In this document: in pieces, positions 1-8,960 of the stretch
Layout: each line of letters opens with the position of its first letter
Numbering within the stretch: the stretch's first letter is position 1
Assembly: GCF_000962805.1 (NCBI RefSeq)
Contig: NZ_JZTW01000001.1
Span: forward strand, 124,001-188,000
Reading direction: 5' to 3'
DNA from: Pseudarthrobacter chlorophenolicus
Lineage (GTDB): Bacteria; Actinomycetota; Actinomycetes; Actinomycetales; Micrococcaceae
Length of the DNA: 64,000 bases
Position numbers and translations under genes: made by a program
The notes under the pieces: generated by a model
Seen by the model: only the letters and a program-made list of their open reading frames with translations
Database searches by the model: none
What the model was told of the DNA's origin: nothing

Positions 1-559
1 GGCCGGCGAAGTCGGTGCGGAAGGCGCCCGGTTCCACGGCGGTGACGCTGATGCCCAGCGGCTGAACCTCGTTACGGAGCGATCCGCTCAGCCCCTCCAG
101 CGCGGCCTTCGTGGCGGAGTAATAGCCGGACCCGGCCGGGGTGATGCGAGCGCCGATGGAGGAGATGTTGAAGATCGCACCGGCTTTCCGTGCCCGCATG
201 CCGGGCAGGACTGCCTTGATCATGTCCACCGCGCCGAAAAAGTTCGTGTCGAACAAACTCCGGATGTCGCCATCATCCGCTTCTTCAACGGCCGCGCGGT
301 ACCCGTACCCGGCGTTGTTCACCAGCACGTCCACGCTGCCGAAGCGCTCCTCGGCCTGCCGCACCGCGTCCGCCACCTGCGCCGTGTTGGTGACGTCCAG
401 GGGGAGGACCAGGCTGGTGTCCGGGTGGGCCGCCGCGATGTCCTCCACCGCTGAGGCGTTTCGGGCGGTGACGACGGCGTTGTGCCCGGCCGCGAGCACG
501 GCCTGGGCCAGGGCACGGCCAAGTCCGGTGGAGCATCCTGTGATGAGCCACGTTGCCAT
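1..559 (-). CDS. SDR family oxidoreductase (3' end cut by window edge)
   Basis: Reading leftward from ATG at 559, the translation shows the classical short-chain dehydrogenase layout: an N-terminal Rossmann TGxxxGxG motif (TGCSTGLG), an NNAG motif, and the catalytic YxxxK (YYSATK), so it is an NAD(P)H-dependent oxidoreductase of unknown substrate. The C-terminus lies beyond base 1. It sits 34 bp downstream of the aldo/keto reductase on the same strand, so the two are probably cotranscribed from the promoter facing the divergent XRE regulator. The family is certain; the substrate cannot be told. Confidence 0.9.
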   Translation of the reverse strand, partial: MATWLITGCSTGLGRALAQAVLAAGHNAVVTARNASAVEDIAAAHPDTSLVLPLDVTNTAQVADAVRQAEERFGSVDVLVNNAGYGYRAAVEEADDGDIRSLFDTNFFGAVDMIKAVLPGMRARKAGAIFNISSIGARITPAGSGYYSATKAALEGLSGSLRNEVQPLGISVTAVEPGAFRTDFAG

Positions 560-593
560 GAGGGGTTCCTTTCGAAGGGTATGTGGGGTGGGA

Positions 594-1484
594 TCAGGCT
601 TCGGGGATGGGCATCGCGAACCGTTCCAGGCGCGCTTCGTCCGGGTCCGGCCCGCTGCGCCTGCCCGTATCCAGTGCGTCGATGGCCGCGATGTCCGCAG
701 CGCTGAGTTCGAAGTCGAACACGTCGAAGTTCTCCGCGATGCGCCCCGGGTTGGTGGACTTGGGAATGGCGGAGCGGCCCTGCTGCAGGTGCCAGCGGAG
801 CATCACCTGGGCGGGTGTCTTGCCGTGGGCCTGCCCGACGGCGGCAATCACCGGGTCTTCCATGACGTTCCGCCGGTTTTCATCGCCCCAGCCGGGGTAG
901 AACGTGATGCCGCCGATGGGCGACCACGCCTGGGTGAGGATTCCGCTGGCCGCATCGGCCGTCTGGACGTCCGGCTGGGCGAAGTAGGGGTGCAGCTCGA
1001 TCTGGTTGACGGCCGGGACCACGTCGGTTTCCTCGAGCAGCTGCTTGAGGTGGTGCGGCATGAAGTTGCTGACGCCGATGGCCCGTACGCGTCCTTCCGC
1101 CAGCAGGGTTTCCAGGGCTTTGTACGCGGCGATGGTCTTGGCGAACCGGTCCGGCGCGGGCTGGTGCAGGATGAGCAGGTCCAGCTGTTCCACCCCGAGC
1201 TTCCCCACGGCCTTGTCCCAGGCGTGCAGGGTTTCGTCGTAGCCGTAGTCGCTGACCCACACCTTGGTTTCGATGAACACCTCGGAGCGGTCCAGGCCGG
1301 AGCGGCGGATGCCTTCGCCCACCTCGCGCTCGTTGCCGTACGCGGCGGCGGTGTCAATATGCCGGTAGCCGGCCTGGAGCGCGGACTGGACTGCCGCCGT
1401 CGTCTGTTCCGGTGGGCTTTGGAAGACGCCGAGGCCCAGGGCGGGCATGGTGACGCCGTTGTTGAGGGTGAGTTCCATGGTCAT
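594..1484 (-). CDS. Aldo/keto reductase
   Basis: A 296-residue cytosolic NADPH-dependent carbonyl reductase of the AKR superfamily. The catalytic tetrad falls at the expected places: Asp44 and Tyr49 (HIDTAAAYGNE), Lys74 (FIETK) and His107 (LLILH). The frame stays open further upstream, but the start at 1484 (MTMEL) or 1478 (MEL) matches family N-termini, whereas the extension would run into the divergent regulator gene. It is first in a probable two-gene operon with the SDR. It looks like a DkgA/DkgB-type enzyme; its substrate is unknown. Confidence 0.92.
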   Translation of the reverse strand: MTMELTLNNGVTMPALGLGVFQSPPEQTTAAVQSALQAGYRHIDTAAAYGNEREVGEGIRRSGLDRSEVFIETKVWVSDYGYDETLHAWDKAVGKLGVEQLDLLILHQPAPDRFAKTIAAYKALETLLAEGRVRAIGVSNFMPHHLKQLLEETDVVPAVNQIELHPYFAQPDVQTADAASGILTQAWSPIGGITFYPGWGDENRRNVMEDPVIAAVGQAHGKTPAQVMLRWHLQQGRSAIPKSTNPGRIAENFDVFDFELSAADIAAIDALDTGRRSGPDPDEARLERFAMPIPEA

Positions 1485-1572
1485 GCCTTTCACGGTATTT
1501 CGGTTTGCTGGGAAGTGGGAGGGTGTGCGGGTACCTCCCTGACATGCCGGGCCGGCGCGTACCGTGGAGGCC

Positions 1573-2484
1573 ATGACACACAGCGACGACGTGCGGAAGT
1601 TCCTGACCTCCCGCCGTGCCCGGATCACGCCGGAGGAGGCCGGGCTGCCTGCGTACGGCGGGAACAGGCGGGTGGCGGGGCTGCGCCGCGAAGAGGTGGC
1701 CATGCTCGCGGGGATGAGCATCGATTACTACATCCGGCTGGAGCGCGGGAACCTGTCCGGTGCGTCGGACAGTGTCCTGGAAGCCCTGGCACGGGCGCTT
1801 CAGCTGGACGACGCCGAGACGGCCCACCTGTTCGACCTGGCCCGGGCAGCCACCGCGGCGCCCCGGGTTCGGCGCAAGCGGAGCCCGCAGACGGTGCGGC
1901 CCAGCGTTCAGCGCATCCTGGATGCCATTACGACGGCGCCGGCCTGGGTCCGGAACGACCGCGGCGATGTCCTGGCCTCCAATGAGCTTGGCCGGGCGCT
2001 GTACCAGGACATGATGGCCGAGGAAGTCACGCCGCCCAACAGCGCCCGGTTCACGTTCCTGAATCCGAAGGCGCGGACCTTCTTCCGGGACTGGGAGCGC
2101 AGTGCCGATGACATTGTGGCCGTGCTGCGGTCCACAGCCGGGAAGAACCCGTACGACAAGGACCTCACGGACCTCATCGGCGAACTGTCCACCCGCAGCG
2201 AGGAGTTCCGCACCCGCTGGGCCAAGCACGACGTCAAGTACCACCGCACCGGCCGCAAGCGCCTGCACCACTCAGCGGTGGGGGACCTGGACCTGACCTA
2301 CGAGGCGCTTGAGCTCCCGGCCGATCCGGGCCTGCGGATCAACGTGTATACGGCCGAGCCCGCCACGCCATCGGAGGACGCGCTGAAGGTCCTGGCCAGC
2401 TGGGCCGCCACGCAGCAGAGTTTGGACGTGGCTGGCGGGGCTTCCGGGTCTTCCTTAGGGGTGCGGGACCAGCTTCGGCCCTGA
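1573..2484 (+). CDS. XRE-family regulator with MmyB-like ligand-binding domain
   Basis: A 303-residue protein with an N-terminal helix-turn-helix (about residues 30-55, around LRREEVAMLAGMS) and a C-terminal region (about 110-290) typical of the MmyB/MltR PAS-like domain thought to bind small hydrophobic ligands. ATG at 1573 is preceded by GGAGG with unusually short spacing; an in-frame GTG at 1564 is the alternative. In actinobacteria such regulators are often divergent from the SDR or reductase they control, as here, so autoregulation plus control of the AKR-SDR pair is the likely role. The ligand is unknown. Confidence 0.9.
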   Translation: MTHSDDVRKFLTSRRARITPEEAGLPAYGGNRRVAGLRREEVAMLAGMSIDYYIRLERGNLSGASDSVLEALARALQLDDAETAHLFDLARAATAAPRVRRKRSPQTVRPSVQRILDAITTAPAWVRNDRGDVLASNELGRALYQDMMAEEVTPPNSARFTFLNPKARTFFRDWERSADDIVAVLRSTAGKNPYDKDLTDLIGELSTRSEEFRTRWAKHDVKYHRTGRKRLHHSAVGDLDLTYEALELPADPGLRINVYTAEPATPSEDALKVLASWAATQQSLDVAGGASGSSLGVRDQLRP

Positions 2485-2697
2485 GCTTCGTTGTTTCGGC
2501 GGCGCTGCGCTGCGCTGATTCGTTTCCGACGCGCATGTCCTATCTCGCGGCCCATATATCCGGGGCGCCAGCGAATCTGCGCGTCATGGTCGGATGTGCG
2601 CGTCGCCAACGGCAGACCGCGTACGACGGCGGGAGGCCAGTTTCGCGGTCACGCCCGGTCAGGCGCGGGCCAGGGGCGTGGCCAGGGCCGTGGTTGG
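2485..2697. repeat. Intergenic copy of palindromic repeat family A
   Basis: The gap holds a degenerate copy of the GC-rich dispersed repeat found at eight other places in the window. Read on the minus strand it contains GGCGCCCCGGATATATGG followed by GCCGCGAGATAGG, flanked by the outer-arm fragments GACGCGCATG and TGCGCGTC. I see no gene and no clear promoter. Confidence 0.65.
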
Positions 2698-3084
2698 ATG
2701 GTTGGCATGGGGAAACGGTTGGATGGCGGCGTCTTGATGGTCTTTGCCGTCACCTTGCTGTTCCTGTCGGTGTTGTCGACGTTTATGGTGTTCGGCTCCG
2801 GATTCGACTGGGACCCCGATGACTATTCACCCCAATATTGGGAGGCCGAGATCCCCAAGCGCCAGTGGATCATGGCCATCGGCGTTGCCGTTCCCGCCGC
2901 CTCCATGGCAACCGCTGCCGCGTCGATGTTCGCCCTGCCCCGCCGGCGTGTACGCATCATTTTCGGCGGACTGGTGGCGGTACTGGCGTTGGTGCCATTC
3001 GTTGTCAGCTGGTACCTCGGGGACGACGCCGTGAGCAGCGCGCAGTACTGGGCCTACAAGAGCCAAGGCAGCTACCCGCGGTAA
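2698..3084 (+). CDS. Small hypothetical membrane protein
   Basis: About 128 residues (ATG 2698, or 2707). Three hydrophobic segments are visible: residues about 10-32, 55-78 and 85-105. An acidic, tyrosine-rich stretch (DWDPDDYSPQYWE) lies between the first two, probably outside the membrane. No family is recognised. The reading frame is open upstream, but that part is repeat sequence, so I begin at the cluster of Met codons before the first membrane segment. Confidence 0.6.
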   Translation: MVGMGKRLDGGVLMVFAVTLLFLSVLSTFMVFGSGFDWDPDDYSPQYWEAEIPKRQWIMAIGVAVPAASMATAAASMFALPRRRVRIIFGGLVAVLALVPFVVSWYLGDDAVSSAQYWAYKSQGSYPR

Positions 3085-3119
3085 CGGACCTCGCAAGCCC
3101 CGTCCCGCCGTCGTGCTTC

Positions 3120-3674
3120 CTAGTTGGAGCCCGGGACGCGCGGAGTGCGGGCGGCATAGACGTTGTCGTGGATTTTCTTGAATCCGCCCTGCTCGAGCTC
3201 ACTGGCGTCGTAGCCGTCCGGCACCAGCACCACGGAGACGAGCCCGTTGGAGCCGGTCCGCACAATTTCCCGGTCGCTACTGGTTCCCGAGCCGCAGGCC
3301 GTGCCCCACTGCGTGGGGTGGTTGTCCGGGACGAAGGTCACGCACAGGTTTTTCCGGTCCTGGTCTCCGCTGAGGAAGTAGCGGATGCCTGCTTCCTCCG
3401 CGGCCAACCTCACCGTGAACCCTTCGATTTGCAGGGGCGAGACACCGTCGGGAAGGGCGTCAGCCGCAGTGGCTGGGCGGTCCAATATGGCCAGCTCCGC
3501 GGACTTGGGAAGCGGGTTCAACCAGACGCCCAGTGCCAACGCGACGACGATCGCGAGGATGATGAGGACTGGCACGTTCAGGGTCTTGCCTGCAACCCGC
3601 GATGCCCTTAGTGTCGATGGCCCCTGCTCGCGGGATGCGTGATTGTTGGCCGCGTCAGTGCCTTCGTGTTCCAT
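3120..3674 (-). CDS. Hypothetical single-pass membrane protein
   Basis: 184 residues: a hydrophilic N-terminus of about 30 residues, one transmembrane helix (about 34-52, LIILAIVVALALGVW), then an extracytoplasmic domain of about 130 residues with two cysteines (LCVTF and TACGSG) that could form a disulfide. No catalytic motif is recognisable. It is convergent with the preceding small membrane protein gene. Function unknown. Confidence 0.7.
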   Translation of the reverse strand: MEHEGTDAANNHASREQGPSTLRASRVAGKTLNVPVLIILAIVVALALGVWLNPLPKSAELAILDRPATAADALPDGVSPLQIEGFTVRLAAEEAGIRYFLSGDQDRKNLCVTFVPDNHPTQWGTACGSGTSSDREIVRTGSNGLVSVVLVPDGYDASELEQGGFKKIHDNVYAARTPRVPGSN

Positions 3675-3774
3675 GCGTCTGCCCCCTCAGGCGTTGGTCC
3701 CCCGAGCCTACAGGAACCGGATCCGGCAGTTGCGGGTATTGCAGCCTTCCCGGAGGCGGGGCTACGTTGTGGCG

Positions 3775-4191
3775 ATGGAACGCAAGGCCAAGCCCGAAGA
3801 CATCGACGCCATCTGCAGCGGCCTGCCCGAGGTGGAGCTCGGGGTTTCCTGGGGTGACCGGCCCACGTACAAGGTGCCGCGGGGACCCAAGGGCCGGGGC
3901 TTCGTGCTGTACCGCGCGCCGCACAAAACGGCTGTGGACCCGCAGACGGGGGAGCAGTACCAGGACCTGCTGGTCATTGTGGTCCCGGATGACGCCGCCA
4001 AAGCAGCGCTGGTGGAGGACCCGACCGTTCCGTTCTTCACCATTCCGCACTTCGACGGATACAACGCCGTCCTGGTGCAGGAATCGCGGCTCGGGGAGAT
4101 GGGGCGGGACGAACTGGCCGAGATCATCGTGGAGGCGTGGGCCGCCCGCGCTCCGAAGAAGCTGGCCGCCGAGTTCTTCGCCGGCCGCTGA
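3775..4191 (+). CDS. MmcQ/YjbR family protein
   Basis: 138 residues resembling the MmcQ/YjbR double-wing fold family, with the family-like opening (PGLPEVELGVSWGDRP type), a central basic stretch, and the C-terminal ELAEIIVEAWAARAPKKL helix. Members are annotated as DNA-binding by structural similarity only; the cellular role is not established. ATG at 3775 is preceded in frame by GTG at 3769. It is probably monocistronic. Confidence 0.75.
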   Translation: MERKAKPEDIDAICSGLPEVELGVSWGDRPTYKVPRGPKGRGFVLYRAPHKTAVDPQTGEQYQDLLVIVVPDDAAKAALVEDPTVPFFTIPHFDGYNAVLVQESRLGEMGRDELAEIIVEAWAARAPKKLAAEFFAGR

Positions 4192-4356
4192 CTCTTGGTG
4201 TGCGCTCCAGCCCAGTTACCTTTGGGGACGTTGGGCAGGGAGCCGCTGACACGCCGTCGTCCCGGGCGTGTTGGGGTGGCGGGGATCCACTAACTGGGCG
4301 GGAACGCACGACGGCGGCCGCACCGTCCGGACCACCGCGCCGGGTATCGTGGCCGG

Positions 4357-5115
4357 GTGAGCGCTGAAGAGCAGGAACTGGCCGGCGGGAACGCTTCCGG
4401 AAGCGTTGTCCGGGTGGGTGACACGGTCCGGAAACCCTGGCTGGACACGTCGCCGGCGGTTCAGGATTTCCTGGCCACGCTGCGGCAGGCCGGCGTGGAC
4501 GTTCCCCAGCCGCTGGGCCGGGACAACAAAGGCCGGGCCGTGGTCGAATTCGTTAGCGGCCCCTCCGCCATGGACCGCCTGCCCATGAACCTGCAGGACC
4601 TGGTCCGGGTGGGCGGCATGATCCGGCAGATCCACGACGCGAGCGAAGCCTTTGCCATCCCCAACCCGGACTCCTGGGAGATGCTGCTGCCCGCCGAGCA
4701 GCCGGACCTGATGTGCCACAACGACCTCGCGCCCTGGAACCTCATCACGGGCGAGCGCTGGGTTTTCATCGACTGGGACGGCGCCGGACCGAGCACACGG
4801 CTGTGGGACCTGGCGTATTCCGCACAGTCATTCGGGCTCCTCATCGAAGGCGAACCGGTGCAGGACGCGGCACTCAGGCTTCGTGCTTTGGTGGACGGGT
4901 ACGACGCCGATGCCTCCTTGCGTGCCGCGCTTCCTGCTGCGATGGTGCGGCGGACGGCGGCCATGTACCAGCTCCTGGAGTCCTCCCACCAGTCGGGCTT
5001 CCAACCCTGGGCGGACATGTTCGTGAACGGACACGGCGCCCACTGGCAGGCGGCCGCCCGGTATGTCGAACGGAACCAGCAGGCCTGGGCGGACGCGCTC
5101 GCAGCAGGCGACTGA
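4357..5115 (+). CDS. Aminoglycoside-phosphotransferase-fold kinase
   Basis: 252 residues starting at GTG 4357. It has the APH/choline-kinase signature: catalytic loop CHNDLAPWN (about residues 120-128, HxDxxxxN) and the metal-binding FIDWDGAG. These enzymes phosphorylate small hydroxyl-bearing molecules. The gene lacks a resistance-island context and is shorter than canonical APH(3') enzymes, so housekeeping small-molecule phosphorylation is more likely than antibiotic resistance. The substrate is not inferable. Confidence 0.88.
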   Translation: MSAEEQELAGGNASGSVVRVGDTVRKPWLDTSPAVQDFLATLRQAGVDVPQPLGRDNKGRAVVEFVSGPSAMDRLPMNLQDLVRVGGMIRQIHDASEAFAIPNPDSWEMLLPAEQPDLMCHNDLAPWNLITGERWVFIDWDGAGPSTRLWDLAYSAQSFGLLIEGEPVQDAALRLRALVDGYDADASLRAALPAAMVRRTAAMYQLLESSHQSGFQPWADMFVNGHGAHWQAAARYVERNQQAWADALAAGD

Positions 5116-5190
5116 CCGCCGTCGTACTTCCCTTGTGGCCGCGGCCGGAATTCCCTGTCGCTGCGGTCGCGCACGTGGCACCATCGAGCG

Positions 5191-5535
5191 ATGACCAAGT
5201 ACCTGATTTCCTTCCCGGGCAAGGGCCAAGCCATGAACCTCACGGAGGAGGAGTTCCCCATCGTGGTGGCGGAGTCCCATGCCGTGATCGAGGAGGCCAA
5301 AGCTGCCGGTGTGTACGTTTTCGGCGGCGGGATCGCGGAGGATGTGGCTCCCGTGCTGGTGCAGGCTGACGGCTCCGTGGGCACGGACATCTACCCGGGC
5401 TCGGACCTCACCGGCGGGTTTACCGTGCTGGAGGTGCCTACCCGGGCGGAGGCCGAGGAGTGGGCCCGGAAGATCGCAGCGGCCTGCCGCTGCGCCCAGG
5501 AGCTGCGCGAGTTCATGTACGACCCCGCCAGCTGA
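5191..5535 (+). CDS. YciI/DGPF-domain protein
   Basis: 114 residues with the alpha/beta barrel-type layout of YCII-related (DGPF) proteins: an N-terminal strand (KYLISFPG), a central GGGIAED loop, a GGFTVLEVPTRAEAEEWA strand-helix pair, and a C-terminal QELREFMYDP segment. Such proteins are often encoded next to ECF sigma factors, but none is seen here. The role is unknown; the family call is fairly safe. Confidence 0.82.
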   Translation: MTKYLISFPGKGQAMNLTEEEFPIVVAESHAVIEEAKAAGVYVFGGGIAEDVAPVLVQADGSVGTDIYPGSDLTGGFTVLEVPTRAEAEEWARKIAAACRCAQELREFMYDPAS

Positions 5536-5539
5536 CCGC

Positions 5540-5640
5540 CCGGCCGCGACCCGCATATCCGTTCTCGACCCGCATATCCGCGGGCGCACCCCACATACCC
5601 AGTGCGAAATCGAGGATGCGCGTCGCAGACGGAGATCAGC
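5540..5640. repeat. Palindromic repeat family A, intergenic
   Basis: A short copy between convergent genes. GACCCGCATATCCG occurs twice, 20 bases apart, followed by GGGCGCACCCCACAT and the right-arm type GAGGATGCGCGTCG. It is diverged from the better copies near 10.4, 55.0 and 62.3 kb. Confidence 0.6.
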
Positions 5641-5660
5641 GTCGGGGACCGGCCCAAACC

Positions 5661-6647
5661 TCAGAAATGGGCCAGCGGAAGGGCTAGCCGCATGGTGGTT
5701 CCGTCCGGCCCGGTGCGGGCCACCTTCACCGTGCCACCTGCACCGGAGGCGATCTCGCGGACCAGGGCCAGCCCGATCCCAAAGCTCCGCTTGCCCGGGG
5801 AGTTGCCCGGCCCCGGCGCACGGACAAAACGGTCGAAAATCCGGTCAGGGTCAACGCCGGTGATTCCCGCTCCCGTGTCCGCCACCTGAAGCACCGCAAA
5901 CGAACCCTCCGCCGAGGCGCTGATGGTGATGGTCCCGCCGTCGGGCGTGTGCGTAAGCGCGTTGTCCGCCAAGGCCAGCACCGCGCGGCGCAGGGAACCG
6001 GGATCGATCCGCGCAAGCGGCGCCGCACTGGAGGTGAACTCCAGCCGGACCCCCTGCTGCTCCGCCAGGTCCTGCAGGTCGGCCGTCACGGAACGGGCCA
6101 CCGAGGCCACGTCCACCGGATCGGCAGCTTCCGCAGCACCCCCGGTGGCCGCCAGGAGGAGCTCGTTGACTATCGCGGTCATGGTGCCCGCGTCCTCCCT
6201 GATGCGTGCCAGGGCCTGGCCGGTTTCGGAACCCGGCTCGGCCTTGCGCTGCGCCAGCTGGATGCGGGTGTCCAGGATGGTCAGGGGCGTGCGCAGTTCA
6301 TGGCTGGCGTCCTGCACGAACTGCCGTTGGCGGGCCAGCGCTTCACCCAGGGGGCGGATGGCGCTGCGGGCGCTGAGCCACCCCACCACGCCGGCCAGCA
6401 CCACGCCTGCCAGCCCGGCCAGGATCATCCCCTCGATCAGGTCCGTCGAATCAAGGTACGTGTAGGCCTTGCCGGGTGCCGTGGACCCGGGCTGCACCGG
6501 GTTGGCGAGCCTGTACATGAGGAAGGCGGTGGCGGCGGCAAGGAGGCAGAGCACCAGCACCGCGCACGCGGCAGTGATCCGCAGGCCCACCTTCAGCGAG
6601 GCGCGCCGGAGGGTCTCGGCATCCCCGGAGGCGGGAGCCCCGGTCAC
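5661..6647 (-). CDS. Two-component sensor histidine kinase
   Basis: 328 residues in the inner membrane. Two transmembrane helices (about 22-45 and 72-93) flank a very short extracytoplasmic loop. Then come the dimerisation/H box (SHELRTPLT, His116) and the ATPase N, G1 and G2 boxes (DNALTHTPDGG, DTGAGI, GIGLALV). The GTG start overlaps the response regulator stop by 4 bp, implying translational coupling. The small sensor loop suggests membrane or cell-envelope sensing, perhaps related to the upstream PAP2 and DedA membrane proteins. Confidence 0.95.
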   Translation of the reverse strand: MTGAPASGDAETLRRASLKVGLRITAACAVLVLCLLAAATAFLMYRLANPVQPGSTAPGKAYTYLDSTDLIEGMILAGLAGVVLAGVVGWLSARSAIRPLGEALARQRQFVQDASHELRTPLTILDTRIQLAQRKAEPGSETGQALARIREDAGTMTAIVNELLLAATGGAAEAADPVDVASVARSVTADLQDLAEQQGVRLEFTSSAAPLARIDPGSLRRAVLALADNALTHTPDGGTITISASAEGSFAVLQVADTGAGITGVDPDRIFDRFVRAPGPGNSPGKRSFGIGLALVREIASGAGGTVKVARTGPDGTTMRLALPLAHF

Positions 6648-7327
6648 GTCGGGTCGCCGATCTGGTAGCCCACGCCGTGCACGGTGCGTATCACCGTCCG
6701 GGAAATCTTCCGCCGCAGATGATGGACGTAGGTGTCGATCACCCCGGGCTGGTCGGTGGGATGGAAGTGGCCCGTCAGCAGTTCGTCGCGGGTGAACACC
6801 CGGCCGGGTTCCGCCGCGAGGGCCGCCAGGACTTCGGCCTCCTTCGCGGTGAGGGACACCGTGTGCCCGTACACGGAACGCACCGCGCGCGAGGCCGGGT
6901 CCAGCTCCCAGGTGCCGATGCCCACCAGGGCGGCGCCGCCGTCGTCGGGCGTACTGTACGTCCGCGTGAGGGCGCGCAGCCGCGCGGCCAGCTCGCCGGC
7001 GTCGAACGGCTTGGTCATGTAGTCGTTGGCGCCGGCGTCCAGCCCCTGAACCTTCTGGTCGGTGTCGCCCAGGGCGGTGAGGATGAGGATGGGCGTAGCC
7101 ACGCCCTTGGACCGAAGGGCCGCAATCACGCTGACCCCGTCCATCACGGGCAGGCCGCGGTCAATCACCATCACGTCCCACGGCTGGGTCAGCCCCAGGT
7201 GCAGGCCCTCCTGCCCGTTGGCCGCCAGCCGGACCGCATAGTCCGGTTCCAGCAGCTCGGCGATCAGCGGACCCAGCACGGGATCATCCTCAATGAGCAG
7301 CAGGGCCAGCCGTTCCGCGGTTGTCAT
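6644..7327 (-). CDS. OmpR-family response regulator
   Basis: 227 residues: a receiver domain with acidic pocket (EDD, residues 13-15), phospho-acceptor Asp56 (VIDRGLP) and conserved Lys106 (MTKPF), then a winged-helix DNA-binding domain (about 130-225, ending HLRRKISRTVIRTVHGVGY). It is the cognate partner of the kinase encoded immediately downstream with a 4 bp overlap. The DedA-like gene ends 4 bp upstream, so this pair probably belongs to one leftward operon with the two membrane proteins. Confidence 0.95.
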   Translation of the reverse strand: MTTAERLALLLIEDDPVLGPLIAELLEPDYAVRLAANGQEGLHLGLTQPWDVMVIDRGLPVMDGVSVIAALRSKGVATPILILTALGDTDQKVQGLDAGANDYMTKPFDAGELAARLRALTRTYSTPDDGGAALVGIGTWELDPASRAVRSVYGHTVSLTAKEAEVLAALAAEPGRVFTRDELLTGHFHPTDQPGVIDTYVHHLRRKISRTVIRTVHGVGYQIGDPT

Positions 7328-7331
7328 GCGC

Positions 7332-8024
7332 CTATTCTTTCTCAGCCGGCCCGGCGGCGGTGCCGGCGGTGCCAGCAGCCGCGGCAGCCTTGCGGCGGCG
7401 CTTCACGAACTCCACCACCCACGGCACCACTGAGACCAGCACCATCACCACGGCAATGACGTCGATGTTCTTCGCCACGATCTCGTAGTGCCCCAGCCAC
7501 GTCCCCAGGAGCGTCACCGACGTTGCCCAGACGGCCGCGCCAACAATGTTCCAGAGGGCGAAGGACCGGTACTCGTAGCGGGCGGCGCCGGCGGTGAGCG
7601 GGGCGAAAGTGCGCACCATGGGCACAAAACGGGCGAGCACGACGGCGGCGCCTCCATGGCGGCGGAAGAAGTCTTCCGTGGCGGTCAGGTGCGCCGTTTT
7701 CAGGATGCGGGCATCGTCCTTGAACCAGCGGCGGCCGAACTTCCGCCCGATGATGTAGCCCACCTGGTCGCCGGCAATGGCGGCCGCGGTGATCACCCCG
7801 ATCAGCACGGGCAGTGCCAGTTGCAGCTGCTGGTGCAGGAGCCCGGCCGTGAAGAGCAGCGAGTCGCCGGGCAGGAACGGGAACAGGACGCCGGATTCGA
7901 TGAACACCATCGCGGCGATCACGCCCAGCGCTGCCGGTCCCAGGCCTTCCAGGAGGCTGGCCGGGTCCAGCAGGGACGGTGAACCGGCGGTTGTCACGGC
8001 CGCCAAAGCAATCATGTTGTGCAT
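7332..8024 (-). CDS. DedA/SNARE-associated family membrane protein
   Basis: 230 residues. Typical DedA features: an N-terminal segment with ESGVLFPFLPGDSLLF, a central RKFGRRW and FFRRHGGAAVVLARFVPMVRT motif with the conserved arginines, and several transmembrane helices. DedA proteins are linked to lipid scrambling, membrane potential and undecaprenyl-phosphate recycling. The upstream neighbour is a PAP2 phosphatase 10 bp away, which fits a lipid-carrier recycling role (inference). I start at 8024; the longer open frame runs through the PAP2 gene. Confidence 0.92.
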   Translation of the reverse strand: MHNMIALAAVTTAGSPSLLDPASLLEGLGPAALGVIAAMVFIESGVLFPFLPGDSLLFTAGLLHQQLQLALPVLIGVITAAAIAGDQVGYIIGRKFGRRWFKDDARILKTAHLTATEDFFRRHGGAAVVLARFVPMVRTFAPLTAGAARYEYRSFALWNIVGAAVWATSVTLLGTWLGHYEIVAKNIDVIAVVMVLVSVVPWVVEFVKRRRKAAAAAGTAGTAAGPAEKE

Positions 8025-8034
8025 ATCCAGTCCC

Positions 8035-8796
8035 TTAGATCCGGCCCGAGCGGGGCATAGCGGCGGCGGGCAGGCGCTCCACAAGCTGCGGGGCGAAGCG
8101 GTTCCAGAGTCCGGCGAGCAGGACCGCTGCGGCGCTCGCTGCCAGGAAGGACGCCGCCACATCCGTGGGGTAGTGCACGCCGATGTAAAGCCGGGACCAG
8201 GCCACCACCACGGCCATCACCGCACCGGCCACCGCCACAACTTTCGCCCAGCGGGTGCCGCGGGCCAGGAAGTACAGCGCGAACGTCAGTGCGACGGCAA
8301 AGGAGGTGTGGCCGCTGGGGAAGCTGTTGGAGCCGGTCTCCGGGGCGAGGGGATCGAAAAGCAGCGCCGGGTTGGGCCGCTGCCGGGCGAAGATCAGCTT
8401 GAAGGCCTCGCTGGCCACCCAGCCCGAGCACGCCGTGAGGCCGAACGCCACGGCTTTCAGCAGGTCCCGCCGGAACACCCAGATGCCCAGTGCGGCTGCG
8501 GCGACGATCAGGAGGCCCGCTGCTGGGCCGAACAGCAAATTGATTCCCATGGCCACGACGGTCAGCGCGGCGGCGTGGTGCAGGCTGAGGGTTTGGTCTA
8601 CGCCCAGTTCCGCGGCGGTATCGCCGGGCACCAGCTGCACGGCCAGGCCAATCACCACGACGGCGGCGCACAGCAGTGCTCCCACCGGCAGCCAGTGGCG
8701 GGGCTGGGGGAGTGCCCGGAACCGGGTGCCGACGGCCGGGGAAGCCGAGGGTGCGGGGTGCTGTTGACCGCGTGTGTTGTCTGGTGGCTGGTGCAT
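8035..8796 (-). CDS. PAP2-superfamily phosphatase
   Basis: 253 residues with the three PAP2 signature blocks: KLIFARQRP, PSGHTSF and SRLYIGVHYPTDV, in the right order and spacing within a bundle of about six transmembrane helices. The family includes undecaprenyl-pyrophosphate and phosphatidate phosphatases acting on the extracytoplasmic face. It is first in a leftward operon with DedA and a two-component system, so its promoter lies in 8797-8900. Confidence 0.93.
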   Translation of the reverse strand: MHQPPDNTRGQQHPAPSASPAVGTRFRALPQPRHWLPVGALLCAAVVVIGLAVQLVPGDTAAELGVDQTLSLHHAAALTVVAMGINLLFGPAAGLLIVAAAALGIWVFRRDLLKAVAFGLTACSGWVASEAFKLIFARQRPNPALLFDPLAPETGSNSFPSGHTSFAVALTFALYFLARGTRWAKVVAVAGAVMAVVVAWSRLYIGVHYPTDVAASFLAASAAAVLLAGLWNRFAPQLVERLPAAAMPRSGRI

Positions 8797-8960
8797 CGGC
8801 TTCCTTGGGGAGGGGACGGGCCGCTGTCCGGCCCACGTTTCAACCTTCCCAAGGCGCCCTTAAGAAAGGCTTAAGAACTCCTGTGCCCGCCGCAATCGGG
8901 TTTCTCGAAGCAGCTTCCACACAGGCTGACTGGCGCACCCCGCCGGCCGGGAGTCCGGTC
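8797..8960. other. Intergenic region upstream of PAP2 operon
   Basis: This gap should carry the promoter of the leftward PAP2-DedA-RR-HK operon. The AT-richer stretch around 8860-8880 (CTTAAGAAAGGCTTAAG, an imperfect palindrome) is the only distinctive sequence and could be a regulator site, but I cannot assign it. Confidence 0.4.

Noticed and set aside
4357..5115. Antibiotic-resistance aminoglycoside phosphotransferase
   Set aside because: Only the kinase fold is shared; the context is housekeeping with no mobile element.
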